A DNA stretch of 64,000 nucleotides from Deltaproteobacteria bacterium (GCA_030595125.1 JAUVDV010000015.1:1-64000); one strand, 5' to 3'; positions 11,132-19,895 are shown, counted from the first letter of the stretch. Program-made: numbers and translations. The notes: generated by a model from the letters alone, not told the origin.

Positions 11132-12841
11132 TCAGTCAGCGGCTGTCACGCGCAGCACCTCCTCCAGAGAGGTGACGCCATCACCGACCTTCTGCAACCC
11201 CGCCATTCGAAGGGAGGTCATCCCGAGGCGAATCGCCTCGGCCTTGAGCTCGGCGGTGGAACAACCTTGCAATACCAGATCCTTGAGTTCCTCGCCGAAC
11301 ACCATTACCTCATAGAGCGCAACGCGACCCTTGAAACCGGAGTCGTTGCAATGGGAGCATCCGGAACCCTCGCAGGCCTGGAAGCCCGCAGCGATATCCT
11401 CGGGCGTGACACCGGCCTGCAGCAGCGACTCCTCCGGCAAGTTCACCGGCTCCTTGCATTCGGAGCAGAGTCTCCTTCCGAGCCGCTGCGCAATAACCAT
11501 GATCACGGACGCTGTCACGAGGAAAGGCTCGATACCCATGTTCAGCAGCCGGCTGATGGTCGACGGGGCGTCGTTTGTATGCAGCGTGGACATCACAAGG
11601 TGGCCCGTGAGCGCCGACTTCACCGCGATCTCTGCGGTCTCGAAGTCTCGAATCTCGCCCACCATGATGATGTCCGGATCCTGCCGGAGGAACGAGCGAA
11701 GGCTCGCCGCGAAGTTCAGGCCGATCTCCTCGTGCATCTGCACCTGGTTGATCCCGTGCAGGTTGTACTCCACCGGATCCTCCGCCGTGGAGATGTTCAC
11801 GTCGGTCTTGTTCAACTCGGAGAGCGCCGAGTAAAGTGTTGTGGTCTTGCCCGAACCGGTGGGTCCCGTCACCAGAACCATCCCGTACGGCTGGTGGATG
11901 GAATTCTTGAATTCGCCAAGAGGCTGCGCATCAAATCCGAGCTTGGTCATGTCCAATTCCAGGTTGGACTTGTCGAGGAGCCGCAACACCACCTTCTCTC
12001 CAAAGAGGGTCGGCAGCACTGACACGCGGAAGTCCATCTCTCTTCCCTTGCCGAGCTTGAGCTTGATACGACCGTCCTGGGGCAATCTGCGCTCGGCGAT
12101 ATCGAGCCTGCTCATGATCTTGAGGCGGCTGATGAGCGCGTTTCTGAGCTTGAACGGCGGCTTCATCTCCTCGTGAAGCACTCCGTCTACCCGATAACGT
12201 ACGCGAATAGCTTTCTCGTAAGACTCCATGTGGATGTCGGACGCGCCCATCTTGATGGCGTTGACGAGGATCAGATTGACCAGGCGAATAACCGGAGCAT
12301 CCTCGCTGAGCTTCTCGAGCTCCAGGATGTTGGTGCCTTCCTCATCCTCTGTGCCGAACTCGAACTCCTCGTCGTCGAACCCTTCCATCACCTCGTCGTA
12401 TGACGCCAGCGGGGCCGCATAGTAGGTCTCGATGGCCTTCTCGATGGATGCCTCGGCCGCCACCACGGGCTCCACGTTGTAGCCCGTGAGGAACTTCACG
12501 TCGTCGATGGCGTGAAGGTCTGTGGGATCTATCATAGCGACGACCAGCGAGGTCCCGGCCCGGGAGATGGGGAGTATCTTGTGGCGTTCTGCCACCTCCT
12601 TGGGGATGAGTTCGATTATTCCGTGCTCTATCTCGTATTTTTCAAGATCAATGGACGTAACGTTGTACTGTGTGGCGATGAACTCGGCCACATCGTTGTC
12701 GGAAACAAATCCCAGCTTGGCCAGACTCTTGCCGAGATTGTCCCCGCTGGTTTTCTGAAGCTCCTGCGCTTTTCGCAACTCGACCAGGGAGATCATGTTC
12801 TCCCTGACCAGAAGCTCTCCAAGACGATTTTCAGTGGACAT
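11132..12841 (-). CDS. pilB: Type IV pilus assembly ATPase PilB
   Basis: 569 aa. An N-terminal MshEN/T2SSE_N domain (about 1-150) precedes the GspE-type ATPase: Walker A GPTGSGKTTTLYSAL, Asp box AEDPVEYNLHG, Walker B DIIMVGEIRDFETAEIA, and a C-terminal Zn-binding tetracysteine set (CSECKEPV..C....CSHCNDSG). PilB powers pilus extension. MshEN domains of PilB can bind cyclic di-GMP in some species; whether this one does cannot be read from the sequence. First gene of the pil run, with GGAGG just before ATG. Confidence 0.95.
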   Translation of the reverse strand: MSTENRLGELLVRENMISLVELRKAQELQKTSGDNLGKSLAKLGFVSDNDVAEFIATQYNVTSIDLEKYEIEHGIIELIPKEVAERHKILPISRAGTSLVVAMIDPTDLHAIDDVKFLTGYNVEPVVAAEASIEKAIETYYAAPLASYDEVMEGFDDEEFEFGTEDEEGTNILELEKLSEDAPVIRLVNLILVNAIKMGASDIHMESYEKAIRVRYRVDGVLHEEMKPPFKLRNALISRLKIMSRLDIAERRLPQDGRIKLKLGKGREMDFRVSVLPTLFGEKVVLRLLDKSNLELDMTKLGFDAQPLGEFKNSIHQPYGMVLVTGPTGSGKTTTLYSALSELNKTDVNISTAEDPVEYNLHGINQVQMHEEIGLNFAASLRSFLRQDPDIIMVGEIRDFETAEIAVKSALTGHLVMSTLHTNDAPSTISRLLNMGIEPFLVTASVIMVIAQRLGRRLCSECKEPVNLPEESLLQAGVTPEDIAAGFQACEGSGCSHCNDSGFKGRVALYEVMVFGEELKDLVLQGCSTAELKAEAIRLGMTSLRMAGLQKVGDGVTSLEEVLRVTAAD

Positions 12842-12873
12842 CAGGCCTCCGAGGTTACCAACAGAACTGTAAA

Positions 12874-12902
12874 AATGTATAATCTCATGGGATTCGCGTC
12901 AA
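12874..12902 (-). promoter_or_regulatory. Candidate sigma70-type promoter upstream of pilB
   Basis: On the minus strand TTGACG (12897-12902) stands 17 bp from TACATT (12874-12879), with TATACA overlapping it at 15-bp spacing. It is the only promoter-like pair in the 127-bp gap before pilB. Confidence 0.35.
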
Positions 12903-12968
12903 TAAATCTATTCATGCATTCAGTATTCGTCTTGAGGTTAGTTGCTAAAATTGAGGTACTAGCGCCGA

Positions 12969-14018
12969 CTAGTCTTCCCAGATGAGCTTCCACGGGTGAT
13001 GTTTGATGTCGCGGAGCAATTCCTTGAGGTCGTCGTAGATTTCCTCGTCGGTCATGAGCTGGCCGACGGTGCCCTCACCCCTGCGCATCTTTTCGACCAT
13101 GGTGTCGACGTTGGCGAGGGTGCGGTCCGCTCGAGTCGCGATGTCATCGAGCTTGGCCAGGGCGTTTTTGATGTTCTTCTGTTCTTCCGGACCTATGGTG
13201 TCACCCAGGCGATCGATGATTGCGAGCGCCTCGCGCGTGTCCTTGAGGAGAGGATTGATCTCCCTGTCCAGCTTGGTCGTTATCGATTCGAGGTTGTCCA
13301 TGGTACGCTCAACCCCCGGATCGTCGATGAACTTGTCCTGCGCTCCCTGGACCAGCGTTCTGGTCTCCTCCACGAGACTCTCCACCCCCTCCATGATCTT
13401 TCCGATCCTGGCCCTCTCTCCCGTGCCCCCATCTTCCGCAACTGCGGCCTCCAGCTCCCCCACGAGCCGTGCCGTGCCACCCAGAAGGATATCGAGATTG
13501 TCTGCGTTGGTTTGCAGGAGCCTGTTGAGGCCGGTCACCAGCTCCGCAGCGTCGGCCAGGAAGAGATCGAGGCGCGGTGGGTCGGTGCCGAATACCGGGA
13601 TCTTTGGATCCAGTGTCTCCGGATGCACGCCGGGATCGATCTCCAGGAAAGGATCGCCGAGCATTCCCTTTGTGGTGATGTAGAACCTGACGTCCTTGCG
13701 CATGGTCCTGGCCACTTCCTCGTCGATCTCCACTCGTGTTCTGACCAACGAAGGGCGCCCGGAGGCCGGATGAATCGGACCGGTCTGCCCCAGGAATGTC
13801 ATCTCGGAGATCACACCCACCTTGCGGCCGGCAACCTTCACCACGGCTCCTGCTGTCAGCCCACCCGGATTCTGGAAGTAAACGTCCACCTGCCTGCGCT
13901 CTCCGAAATGCCAGTCGCCCAGGATGAGAACGAACGTCACCAACAAGGTCAGCGCTACGAGAATCATCGCCCCAACCTTGAATTCCAGATGCTTTTCGTC
14001 ACGCCCGCCGGCGCTCAT
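12969..14018 (-). CDS. mlaD: MlaD/MCE-family substrate-binding protein
   Basis: 349 aa. A single membrane helix (about 15-35) anchors one MCE domain (about 40-125; VDVYFQNPGGLTAGAVVKVAGRKVGVI), followed by a long helical, coiled-coil-prone tail. MCE proteins form hexameric rings that bind phospholipid between inner and outer membranes. At 349 aa it is longer than the 183-aa E. coli MlaD and resembles the single-MCE, long-tail forms that may bridge the periplasm. It overlaps mlaF by 4 bp and ends the mlaE-mlaF-mlaD operon; no mlaB or mlaC is seen here. Confidence 0.88.
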   Translation of the reverse strand: MSAGGRDEKHLEFKVGAMILVALTLLVTFVLILGDWHFGERRQVDVYFQNPGGLTAGAVVKVAGRKVGVISEMTFLGQTGPIHPASGRPSLVRTRVEIDEEVARTMRKDVRFYITTKGMLGDPFLEIDPGVHPETLDPKIPVFGTDPPRLDLFLADAAELVTGLNRLLQTNADNLDILLGGTARLVGELEAAVAEDGGTGERARIGKIMEGVESLVEETRTLVQGAQDKFIDDPGVERTMDNLESITTKLDREINPLLKDTREALAIIDRLGDTIGPEEQKNIKNALAKLDDIATRADRTLANVDTMVEKMRRGEGTVGQLMTDEEIYDDLKELLRDIKHHPWKLIWED

Positions 14019-14758
14019 TGCACACCCACTTTCTCAGGTTTTCCCTCCATGAAACCTCGTACCACGGAATCCGTGCATTGGGCCAATTCCTGAACAGTTC
14101 CCAGAAACCGTAGACGCCCTTCGTGAAGCATCGCCACCCTTTGCGCGATATCGAAAATGGACCTGACGTCGTGTGATACCACGACCTGCGTGACACGCGA
14201 TCGGGCCAGAGCGCCATTGACAAGAGCGTCGAATTTCCTGGCTGCGAGCGGGTCCAGACCGGTGGTCGGCTCGTCGAACAGAATGGCGCGCGGCTCCATG
14301 GTCATGGTTCGTGCGATAGCGACGAGCTTTCGGAGGCCCGGCCCGAGTGTCGCCGGATCGCGATACGCCAGATGTTCCACACCCACTTGCGCGAGATACC
14401 CCAATGCGCGTTCCCGCGCGCGAACCACCGACAATTTAAGGTGCTTTCGAAGTGGAAGAGCCACGTTCTCCACGCATGACATGGAATCGAACAGGGTCGC
14501 ATGCTGAAAAACCATCCCGCACTTGCGCCGCAGACCCGTCAACTGTCGCTCGGTCATCGTCGTTACCTCTTCGCCCTCGAAACGGATAGAACCCACATCC
14601 GGCTTGAGGAGCCCGACCAGTTGCTTGATCATGACGCTCTTGCCGACACCGGAGCGCCCGACGATGCAGAATATCTCACCTTCCGATATGGAAATCGAAA
14701 TATCGGTCAATATCCTCCGACCGCCCAGGGTTATGGAAATATTGTCGAAATCTATCAT
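14015..14758 (-). CDS. mlaF: Mla-type ABC transporter ATP-binding protein
   Basis: 247 aa. Walker A GRSGVGKSVMIKQLVGLL (the GxSGxGKS.MIK form typical of MlaF), Q loop MVFQHATLFDSM, and Walker B AILFDEPTTGLDPL are present, with the H loop VVSHD. The signature region reads LGPGLRKLVAIART rather than LSGGMRKRVALAR, so the canonical LSGG is altered to LGPG, a deviation worth noting. I set the start at ATG 14758, which forms ATGA with the mlaE stop; longer in-frame readings run through mlaE. It powers MCE lipid transport with MlaE and MlaD. Confidence 0.88.
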   Translation of the reverse strand: MIDFDNISITLGGRRILTDISISISEGEIFCIVGRSGVGKSVMIKQLVGLLKPDVGSIRFEGEEVTTMTERQLTGLRRKCGMVFQHATLFDSMSCVENVALPLRKHLKLSVVRARERALGYLAQVGVEHLAYRDPATLGPGLRKLVAIARTMTMEPRAILFDEPTTGLDPLAARKFDALVNGALARSRVTQVVVSHDVRSIFDIAQRVAMLHEGRLRFLGTVQELAQCTDSVVRGFMEGKPEKVGVQ

Positions 14759-15594
14759 ATCCCCCCAGACGCCACATGGGCCAACAACGAGATAATCGAA
14801 TCGAGGACGATTATGGCAAGAGACGAGCCCACAACCGCGTCGGTGGTTGCCTGCCCCACTCCCCGCGCGCCGCCCCGGGCTGCGAGACCGCACGCGCCGG
14901 ATACGATCGGCACGGCGATTCCGTACACCAGGGCCTTGATCATTCCCTGGACCACGTCGGAGGTGGTTATCATGTCCAGGTTCCAGTACGCGTTGGCGCT
15001 GATGGAGAACCAGATCATCCCGGTCAGGAAACCGGCCAGGATCGCGGCCGCCGACCCTATCACTGTCAGAGTGAGCCCGGCGGCTATCCCTCCGCGAAGC
15101 CGTGGAACTATCAGCGCCTCGATGGGTTCCGCCGCGCACATACGCATTGCGTCCAGCTGTTCGGTCACCGCCATGGCGCCGATCTCTGCGGCTATTCCGG
15201 CGCCCACCCGGCAGGCGATGAGGAGACCTATCACAGTGGGACCGAGCACACGCACCAGTATCTTGAGAAACGACGCCCCGACCAGGGATGTATCCCCGAT
15301 GGATCGGGCCATCTGCTCCGTGGACTGGTACACCATGATCATGCCCACGAACGACATGGAGATGAGGATGAATGTCAACGATCCGTTGGTGAACCGGTAC
15401 GCCATCTTCCATGACTCGCCCTTGTCGGTCCGGGCGGTGAAGATCATGGACATTGTGCGCCCGAGGAGGATTCCCACCTGGCCCAGGCGCGCAGTCCCCA
15501 CCGCTGCGGGATTCGGCTGCGCTACTTCCGCAGGACGCAGGCCCGCGTCCGCCAGGGTGTGCCTAGCAAATAGGTTTTTTTGCTTCTCCGCCAT
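14755..15594 (-). CDS. mlaE: MlaE-family ABC transporter permease
   Basis: 279 aa with about five to six membrane segments. Family hallmarks include the amphipathic start GILLGRTMSMIF, the segment SFLKILVRVLGPTVIGLLIACRVGAGIAAEIG spread over residues 130-160, and the EQLDAMRMCAAEPIEALIVPR stretch. MlaE is the inner-membrane permease of the phospholipid transporter. First gene of the operon; a TATGAT at about 15643 may be its -10 box but no good -35 box accompanies it. Confidence 0.88.
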   Translation of the reverse strand: MAEKQKNLFARHTLADAGLRPAEVAQPNPAAVGTARLGQVGILLGRTMSMIFTARTDKGESWKMAYRFTNGSLTFILISMSFVGMIMVYQSTEQMARSIGDTSLVGASFLKILVRVLGPTVIGLLIACRVGAGIAAEIGAMAVTEQLDAMRMCAAEPIEALIVPRLRGGIAAGLTLTVIGSAAAILAGFLTGMIWFSISANAYWNLDMITTSDVVQGMIKALVYGIAVPIVSGACGLAARGGARGVGQATTDAVVGSSLAIIVLDSIISLLAHVASGGI

Positions 15595-15675
15595 ACCGTT
15601 TACGCACCGATTCCCATAAGTCTCGAGATCATAGCATAGTATGTATGTCGGACTCCAAGAACGGGCGGTTGCGTT

Positions 15676-17496
15676 TCACTCCCACTCGATGGTTCCAGGC
15701 GGCTTGGATGTGAGATCTATCGCCAGACCGCAAATCCCTGGCAGGGAAAGAATCTGGTCGCGAAGTTCGTCGATGAGCGCGGTGGGCAGCGGCGCGGCGG
15801 CGGCGGTCATGGCCCGCTCCGAGTAGATGGGGCGAAGAATGCATAGCTCCTTACCCTCTCCGTCGATCTCCAGGGGAACGAGCACCGTGGGACATTGCCA
15901 GATATCCTGGTAGATGCCATGCCGCTTCAGCCCTTCCATCATCAGGTGATCGGCCTCGCGCAACAGGTCGAGTCTCTCCTGGGTAATCGTGGCGCGAAGT
16001 GTTCGTACGCTCCTGGGGGCATTCGGTGAGAGGTTCCAGATGCAGCGGTTGATCCCGGCGACCTCCTTGAAGACTTTGCCCGAGGCCTCGACCAACTTAT
16101 TCCAGTCGGCGGCGCCGCTGAACATCACCGGGTGCTCATATGAACGCAGATCAGCCTTGACGCCGACGGATTTGATGGGCAGGACGATCGCATCCAGCCC
16201 GTACTGACCGGCCGCCGCCTGGAGATCGGGCACGAGCGCATCGCAGGCGTTCTGGTCCTCGTTGCCATCGGAGCACAACAGCCTCACTCCCAGCCCGGGG
16301 CCGGGAAACGGGTGCCGCCAGACGATATCGTGCGGGATGCCCAGCTTCTCGCCAAGCTCGCGAACTTCTACTTTGTACAGATCTGCGAGCGGCTCCACTA
16401 CCTTTCCACTCGCGATCATCTTTTCAATGATGGGAACGCGGTTGTGATGTGTCTTGATGGTGTCCGCCCGCTTCGTGCCGCCAGTCTCGATGGTATCCGG
16501 ATAGATGGTGCCCTGACCGAGTAGATGGTCCTCGATACCCAGCTTCTTCGCCTCACGCTCGAACACCTCCACAAAAGTGTTGCCGATGGCCGCCCGTTTC
16601 TTCTCGGGCTCCACCTCCATCCCGAGCGCCTCCAGAAATGCGTCGGCTGCGGACACGAAATGCAGGTTGTTGCCGAGCCCCAGATCCTCGTACATCCGCA
16701 AGACACCCGCGCTCTCGTCCTTTCGCATGAGCCCGTTGTCCACGTGAAGCATGTGAAGCCGATCCGGGCCCAGTGCCATGCCGAACAGCTTTGCGGCCAC
16801 GGTGGAGTCCACACCTCCCGAAGCGAGGAGAAACACGGACTGATCGCCCACCTGCCGCCTGATGGCGTTCACCTTTTCATCGATGTAATTGTCCATGGTC
16901 CACGAGTCTTTGCACCCGCAGATATCCTTGACGAAGTTTGCGATCATCTCATCGCCGTGAATAGTGTCATCGACTTCGGGATGATACTGGAACCCGTACC
17001 TTTTCAGTTTGTCCGATCCGATGGCCGCGTTGTGATGTACCTTCCCCGCATCACCGAGCAGCGTGTAGCCCAGTTCCTCGAAATCCGGCCCGATCTCCGC
17101 CACCGAGTCGAAGTGGCTCATCCAGACCGTCTCCACCTTGCCAAGCCCCCTGAACAGAGGGTGATCCCGAACGATATGCATGTCGGCACGGCCCCACTCG
17201 AGCCCCCCGTGCACCACCTTGCCACCGTAGTGCTTCGCGATCTCCTGATGCCCGAAGCAGAAACCAAGGATGGGAATGTCCAGATCGTAAATCTCTTTTG
17301 TGTAGGAGGAGTCCTCCCCGTGGGACGACAGCGCCGGGCTGCCCGAGATGATGATCCCCTTGTATTGTGTAAATTTCTCAATGGGATCCTCCGGCTGAAG
17401 GATCTCGGCGAGCACCCGGTGTCGGCGAACTTTTGTGGTGATCAGGTGAGCGTATTGCCCTCCGAAATCGATCACGGCAATGGCATCGTGCTTCAT
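15676..17496 (-). CDS. guaA: GMP synthase (glutamine-hydrolysing), long form
   Basis: 606 aa, about 80-90 residues longer than the usual 510-525. A class I glutamine amidotransferase domain (1-195; nucleophile in LGFCFGHQE, His/Glu in YHPEV) is followed by the PP-loop ATPase (LASGGVDSTVAAKLF) and the C-terminal dimerisation domain ending in KPPGTIEWE, the family's conserved tail. It converts XMP to GMP using glutamine and ATP in the cytoplasm. The extra length lies mostly in the C-terminal half (about residues 400-540), where a dimerisation-domain insertion like those of long GMP synthases is likely. ATG 17496 is chosen because a promoter and AAGGGG precede it closely. Confidence 0.93.
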   Translation of the reverse strand: MKHDAIAVIDFGGQYAHLITTKVRRHRVLAEILQPEDPIEKFTQYKGIIISGSPALSSHGEDSSYTKEIYDLDIPILGFCFGHQEIAKHYGGKVVHGGLEWGRADMHIVRDHPLFRGLGKVETVWMSHFDSVAEIGPDFEELGYTLLGDAGKVHHNAAIGSDKLKRYGFQYHPEVDDTIHGDEMIANFVKDICGCKDSWTMDNYIDEKVNAIRRQVGDQSVFLLASGGVDSTVAAKLFGMALGPDRLHMLHVDNGLMRKDESAGVLRMYEDLGLGNNLHFVSAADAFLEALGMEVEPEKKRAAIGNTFVEVFEREAKKLGIEDHLLGQGTIYPDTIETGGTKRADTIKTHHNRVPIIEKMIASGKVVEPLADLYKVEVRELGEKLGIPHDIVWRHPFPGPGLGVRLLCSDGNEDQNACDALVPDLQAAAGQYGLDAIVLPIKSVGVKADLRSYEHPVMFSGAADWNKLVEASGKVFKEVAGINRCIWNLSPNAPRSVRTLRATITQERLDLLREADHLMMEGLKRHGIYQDIWQCPTVLVPLEIDGEGKELCILRPIYSERAMTAAAAPLPTALIDELRDQILSLPGICGLAIDLTSKPPGTIEWE

Positions 17497-17515
17497 GATT
17501 TGGCCCCTTTTCTCT

Positions 17516-17544
17516 GCTATACAGATTCTGGAACTCCCGGGCAA
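17516..17544 (-). promoter_or_regulatory. Candidate promoter for guaA
   Basis: On the minus strand TTGCCC (17539-17544) and TATAGC (17516-17521) are separated by exactly 17 bp. The expected transcript would begin about 12 bases before ATG 17496, just including the AAGGGG ribosome site. Confidence 0.45.
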
Positions 17545-17550
17545 GCTGCT

Positions 17551-17573
17551 CCCCTCCCCGCAATGGGGAGGGG
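17551..17573. repeat. G/C-only inverted repeat between guaA and the prenyltransferase
   Basis: CCCCTCCCC (17551-17559) and GGGGAGGGG (17565-17573) are perfect arms around a 5-base loop, followed by more G-rich sequence to about 17585. There is no T tract, so it is not a standard terminator. It may be a copy of a genomic palindromic repeat or form a G-quadruplex. Confidence 0.55.
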
Positions 17574-17606
17574 CCGGGGGTGGGGTCTCCTCTTTCGTTC
17601 TAGTCT

Positions 17607-18530
17607 ATGCTATCAATACCGACCATGACCAAACTTGGCGCACTTCTACGATTGGCTCGACCCAAGCAATGGATAAAGAACATTTTCGTGTTCACCGCCA
17701 TTATCTTCTCGGGACGGGCCACAGACATCGACGCCATATCACACGCGCTGATAGCTTTCGCCGCCTTCTGCCTGGCGGCGACCTCGATCTACCTGCTCAA
17801 TGACTTTCGCGACGTGAAGGAGGATCGACAGCACCCGACCAAGAAAACACGTCCCCTTGCCGCAGGCACGCTGCCACTGTGGACCGGACCTGTCGGGTTC
17901 GCGCTGGCCGCAGTCGGCTCGCTGGCCATCGCCCTGTCCTTCCTCAATACCACCTCCGCCATGGTGCTCGGCCTCTATCTCATATTCAACCTCGCCTACT
18001 CGCTCGGGCTCAAGCACCTGGTAATAATCGACGTGCTCATCATCGCAGCGGGCTTCGTTCTGCGTATCCTCGTCGGCGCTGCGGCCATCTCGGTGATGCC
18101 GTCCACATGGTTGATCCTCTGCGCGGTCACCCTCTCTCTCTTCCTCGGTTTCACAAAACGACGCGCCGAGGTTGTTCTGCTCGGAGAGAAGGCAAAGGAA
18201 CACCGCAAGGTCCTGGCATATTACAACACGTCGTTTCTGGACCAGATGATCTCCATCGTGACCGCGGCCACGGTGGTCTGCTACATCCTCTACACGGTGG
18301 ATGAACGAACGGTCGCCCTGGTGGGTTCGAGGTTGTTGATCCTCAGCGTGCCGCTGGTCCTCTACGGAATATTTCGCTACCTTTATCTGGTCTATCACGC
18401 CGAATCGGGGGGCGATCCCACACGAACGGTCTTCACCGACATCCCACTTCTGCTCAACGGTATCGTATGGGGTGTGCTCTGCACGGGGATCATCCTTTTC
18501 GGAAAGGAATTGCTCAATGCGATCTACTGA
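17607..18530 (+). CDS. UbiA-type prenyl-phosphate transferase, decaprenyl-phosphate phosphoribosyltransferase-like
   Basis: 307 aa, about eight to nine membrane helices. The first aspartate motif NDFRDVKEDRQHPTKKTRPLA closely follows the pattern of decaprenyl-phosphate 5-phosphoribosyltransferase (UbiA/Rv3806c type), and LGFTKRRAEVVLLGE is the second cytoplasmic motif. Such enzymes transfer phosphoribose onto polyprenyl phosphate, an early step to prenyl-linked pentose donors. Neither ATG 17607 nor 17625 has a convincing ribosome site; 17625 would begin MTKLGALLRLARP. An SMR-type transporter gene follows 30 bp later. Confidence 0.8.
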   Translation: MLSIPTMTKLGALLRLARPKQWIKNIFVFTAIIFSGRATDIDAISHALIAFAAFCLAATSIYLLNDFRDVKEDRQHPTKKTRPLAAGTLPLWTGPVGFALAAVGSLAIALSFLNTTSAMVLGLYLIFNLAYSLGLKHLVIIDVLIIAAGFVLRILVGAAAISVMPSTWLILCAVTLSLFLGFTKRRAEVVLLGEKAKEHRKVLAYYNTSFLDQMISIVTAATVVCYILYTVDERTVALVGSRLLILSVPLVLYGIFRYLYLVYHAESGGDPTRTVFTDIPLLLNGIVWGVLCTGIILFGKELLNAIY

Positions 18531-18560
18531 TAAGGTTCTTGAGAGAAACGAGGTGCCCGC

Positions 18561-18917
18561 ATGAATCGCGGCTTCGTTCTGCTCGGTGTGGCAGTAGTCT
18601 TCAACGGCGTCGCCAACGTCCTGATGAAAAAGGGCATGACCGGCGCGGACAATATCAGCGGCCTCGGCGAAACCATCAAACACTACCTCACCTCGTGGCC
18701 CGTTATCGTAGGGCTGGCCCTCTTCGCCCTGAACGTCATCGCGTACACCCAGGCGCTCACCAAAATACCTCTCTCCGTCGCGTATCCCATAATGGTCTCC
18801 ATGACCGGCCTCATCGTCATCTCCGGATCGATGGTCCTGTTCAAGGAGCAGATCGGCTGGTTTCAGTGGATAGGTTTTGCGCTCATCATCGCAGGCGTGA
18901 TCTGCGTAACCAGATGA
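18561..18917 (+). CDS. SMR/EmrE-like four-helix transporter
   Basis: 118 aa with four hydrophobic helices (about 3-20, 42-63, 68-88, 95-115), the size and pattern of small multidrug resistance or ArnE/ArnF-type proteins. The SVAYPIMVSMTGLIVI segment with Tyr-Pro resembles the helix-3 region of the family. Beside a polyprenyl-phosphate pentosyltransferase, a flippase for the prenyl-linked sugar is as plausible as drug efflux. It is preceded by GAGGTGCCC and overlaps the next gene by ATGA. Confidence 0.72.
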   Translation: MNRGFVLLGVAVVFNGVANVLMKKGMTGADNISGLGETIKHYLTSWPVIVGLALFALNVIAYTQALTKIPLSVAYPIMVSMTGLIVISGSMVLFKEQIGWFQWIGFALIIAGVICVTR

Positions 18918-19879
18918 GAACACCCTCTAAATTGTATGCGTGCAAGGCGGTCGCGATCTTCGCGGTTCTCGTGCTTTCGAGTTGTACCGAACGCCAGGAG
19001 TTGCCTGATCCCAATCTCGACGAGCGAAATCGTGTCCTCAACGAAGTATCCGAGATGATCGACATTATCTCGAGAGCCGACGCATCCTCCACCGCCGATC
19101 TGCTGGAGCACTCGGATCACCGGGTTCGTCGCGCCGCTGCCCTTCGTCTGAAAGATCTGGGGACAGAAGCAACCTCGGAGATCTCGCGACTCGTGAAGGC
19201 GCTTGGCGACGATCACCCCCGAGTTCAGACGGCTGCGGCACGCGCACTGGGATCCATTGGCGACGAAAGCGCGATAGAACCGCTCATAACCAACATGGCC
19301 GATGAGAATCGCAAGGTCCGCTTGTGGACCTGGAAAACCCTCATGCAGCTCGGGGATCCGGCCATCGAAGCCCTGATAGCGCACCTGGGCAAGAACACCC
19401 CCACCCGGGCTCTGTCGTATAACGACGAGGCAGGAAACAAGAGATCTCTTCTTATCGAGATCCGCACCAGGATGCCATCCTTCGGCGCCAGGGCCGTCCC
19501 GGCGCTCATGGCCGGCCTCGAAAGCAAAGATCCCTGGATAAGAACCAACGCGGCCAACATCCTCGGCGAAATCGGTCCTCCCGCAAGGGACGCCATTTTG
19601 GCACTGGTGAACGCGCTCGACGACGATTACGACGACTGCAGGTTCAGGGCCGTAGAGGCGCTCGAAAAAATAGGAGATCTGGACCCCGCGGTGATGCCTG
19701 CCCTCGAGACGGCAAGCAAGGACAAATCAAAGAAGATCGCCAACCGGGCGAAGCGCGCAATAAAGACAATCAAGGCCGAGCTGGCGAAGAAAAAAGGAAA
19801 GAAAAAGGCAAAGAAAAAGACGAGGGGAAAGACAAAACAGAAGGCAAAACAGAAGGCAAAGAAAAAAGGGAAACCCTGA
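18914..19879 (+). CDS. HEAT-repeat lipoprotein with polylysine tail
   Basis: 321 aa. Start ATG 18914 overlaps the SMR stop (ATGA). The signal ends in the lipobox VLSSC (Cys about residue 24). Residues about 50-290 form HEAT/PBS-lyase-like repeats (HPRVQTAAARALGSIGDESA, DPWIRTNAANILGEIGPPAR and related units). The last 30 residues are nearly all Lys with Gly, Ala, Thr and Gln. HEAT repeats are protein-binding scaffolds; the polycationic tail could contact anionic envelope polymers or nucleic acid. The tail is encoded by an A-rich stretch (19785-19875). Confidence 0.75.
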   Translation: MRTPSKLYACKAVAIFAVLVLSSCTERQELPDPNLDERNRVLNEVSEMIDIISRADASSTADLLEHSDHRVRRAAALRLKDLGTEATSEISRLVKALGDDHPRVQTAAARALGSIGDESAIEPLITNMADENRKVRLWTWKTLMQLGDPAIEALIAHLGKNTPTRALSYNDEAGNKRSLLIEIRTRMPSFGARAVPALMAGLESKDPWIRTNAANILGEIGPPARDAILALVNALDDDYDDCRFRAVEALEKIGDLDPAVMPALETASKDKSKKIANRAKRAIKTIKAELAKKKGKKKAKKKTRGKTKQKAKQKAKKKGKP

Positions 19880-19895
19880 CGATCCAACCTTCGCG

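Noticed and set aside
14758-15412. N-terminal extension of the mlaF frame through mlaE
   Set aside because: The extension is an out-of-frame reading of mlaE; the real start forms ATGA with the mlaE stop.
17551-17573. Rho-independent terminator
   Set aside because: Strong hairpin but no T tract on either strand, and it lies upstream of both flanking genes.
16525-17628. 367-codon plus-strand frame opposite guaA
   Set aside because: Shadow of guaA with no recognisable domain and no ribosome site.
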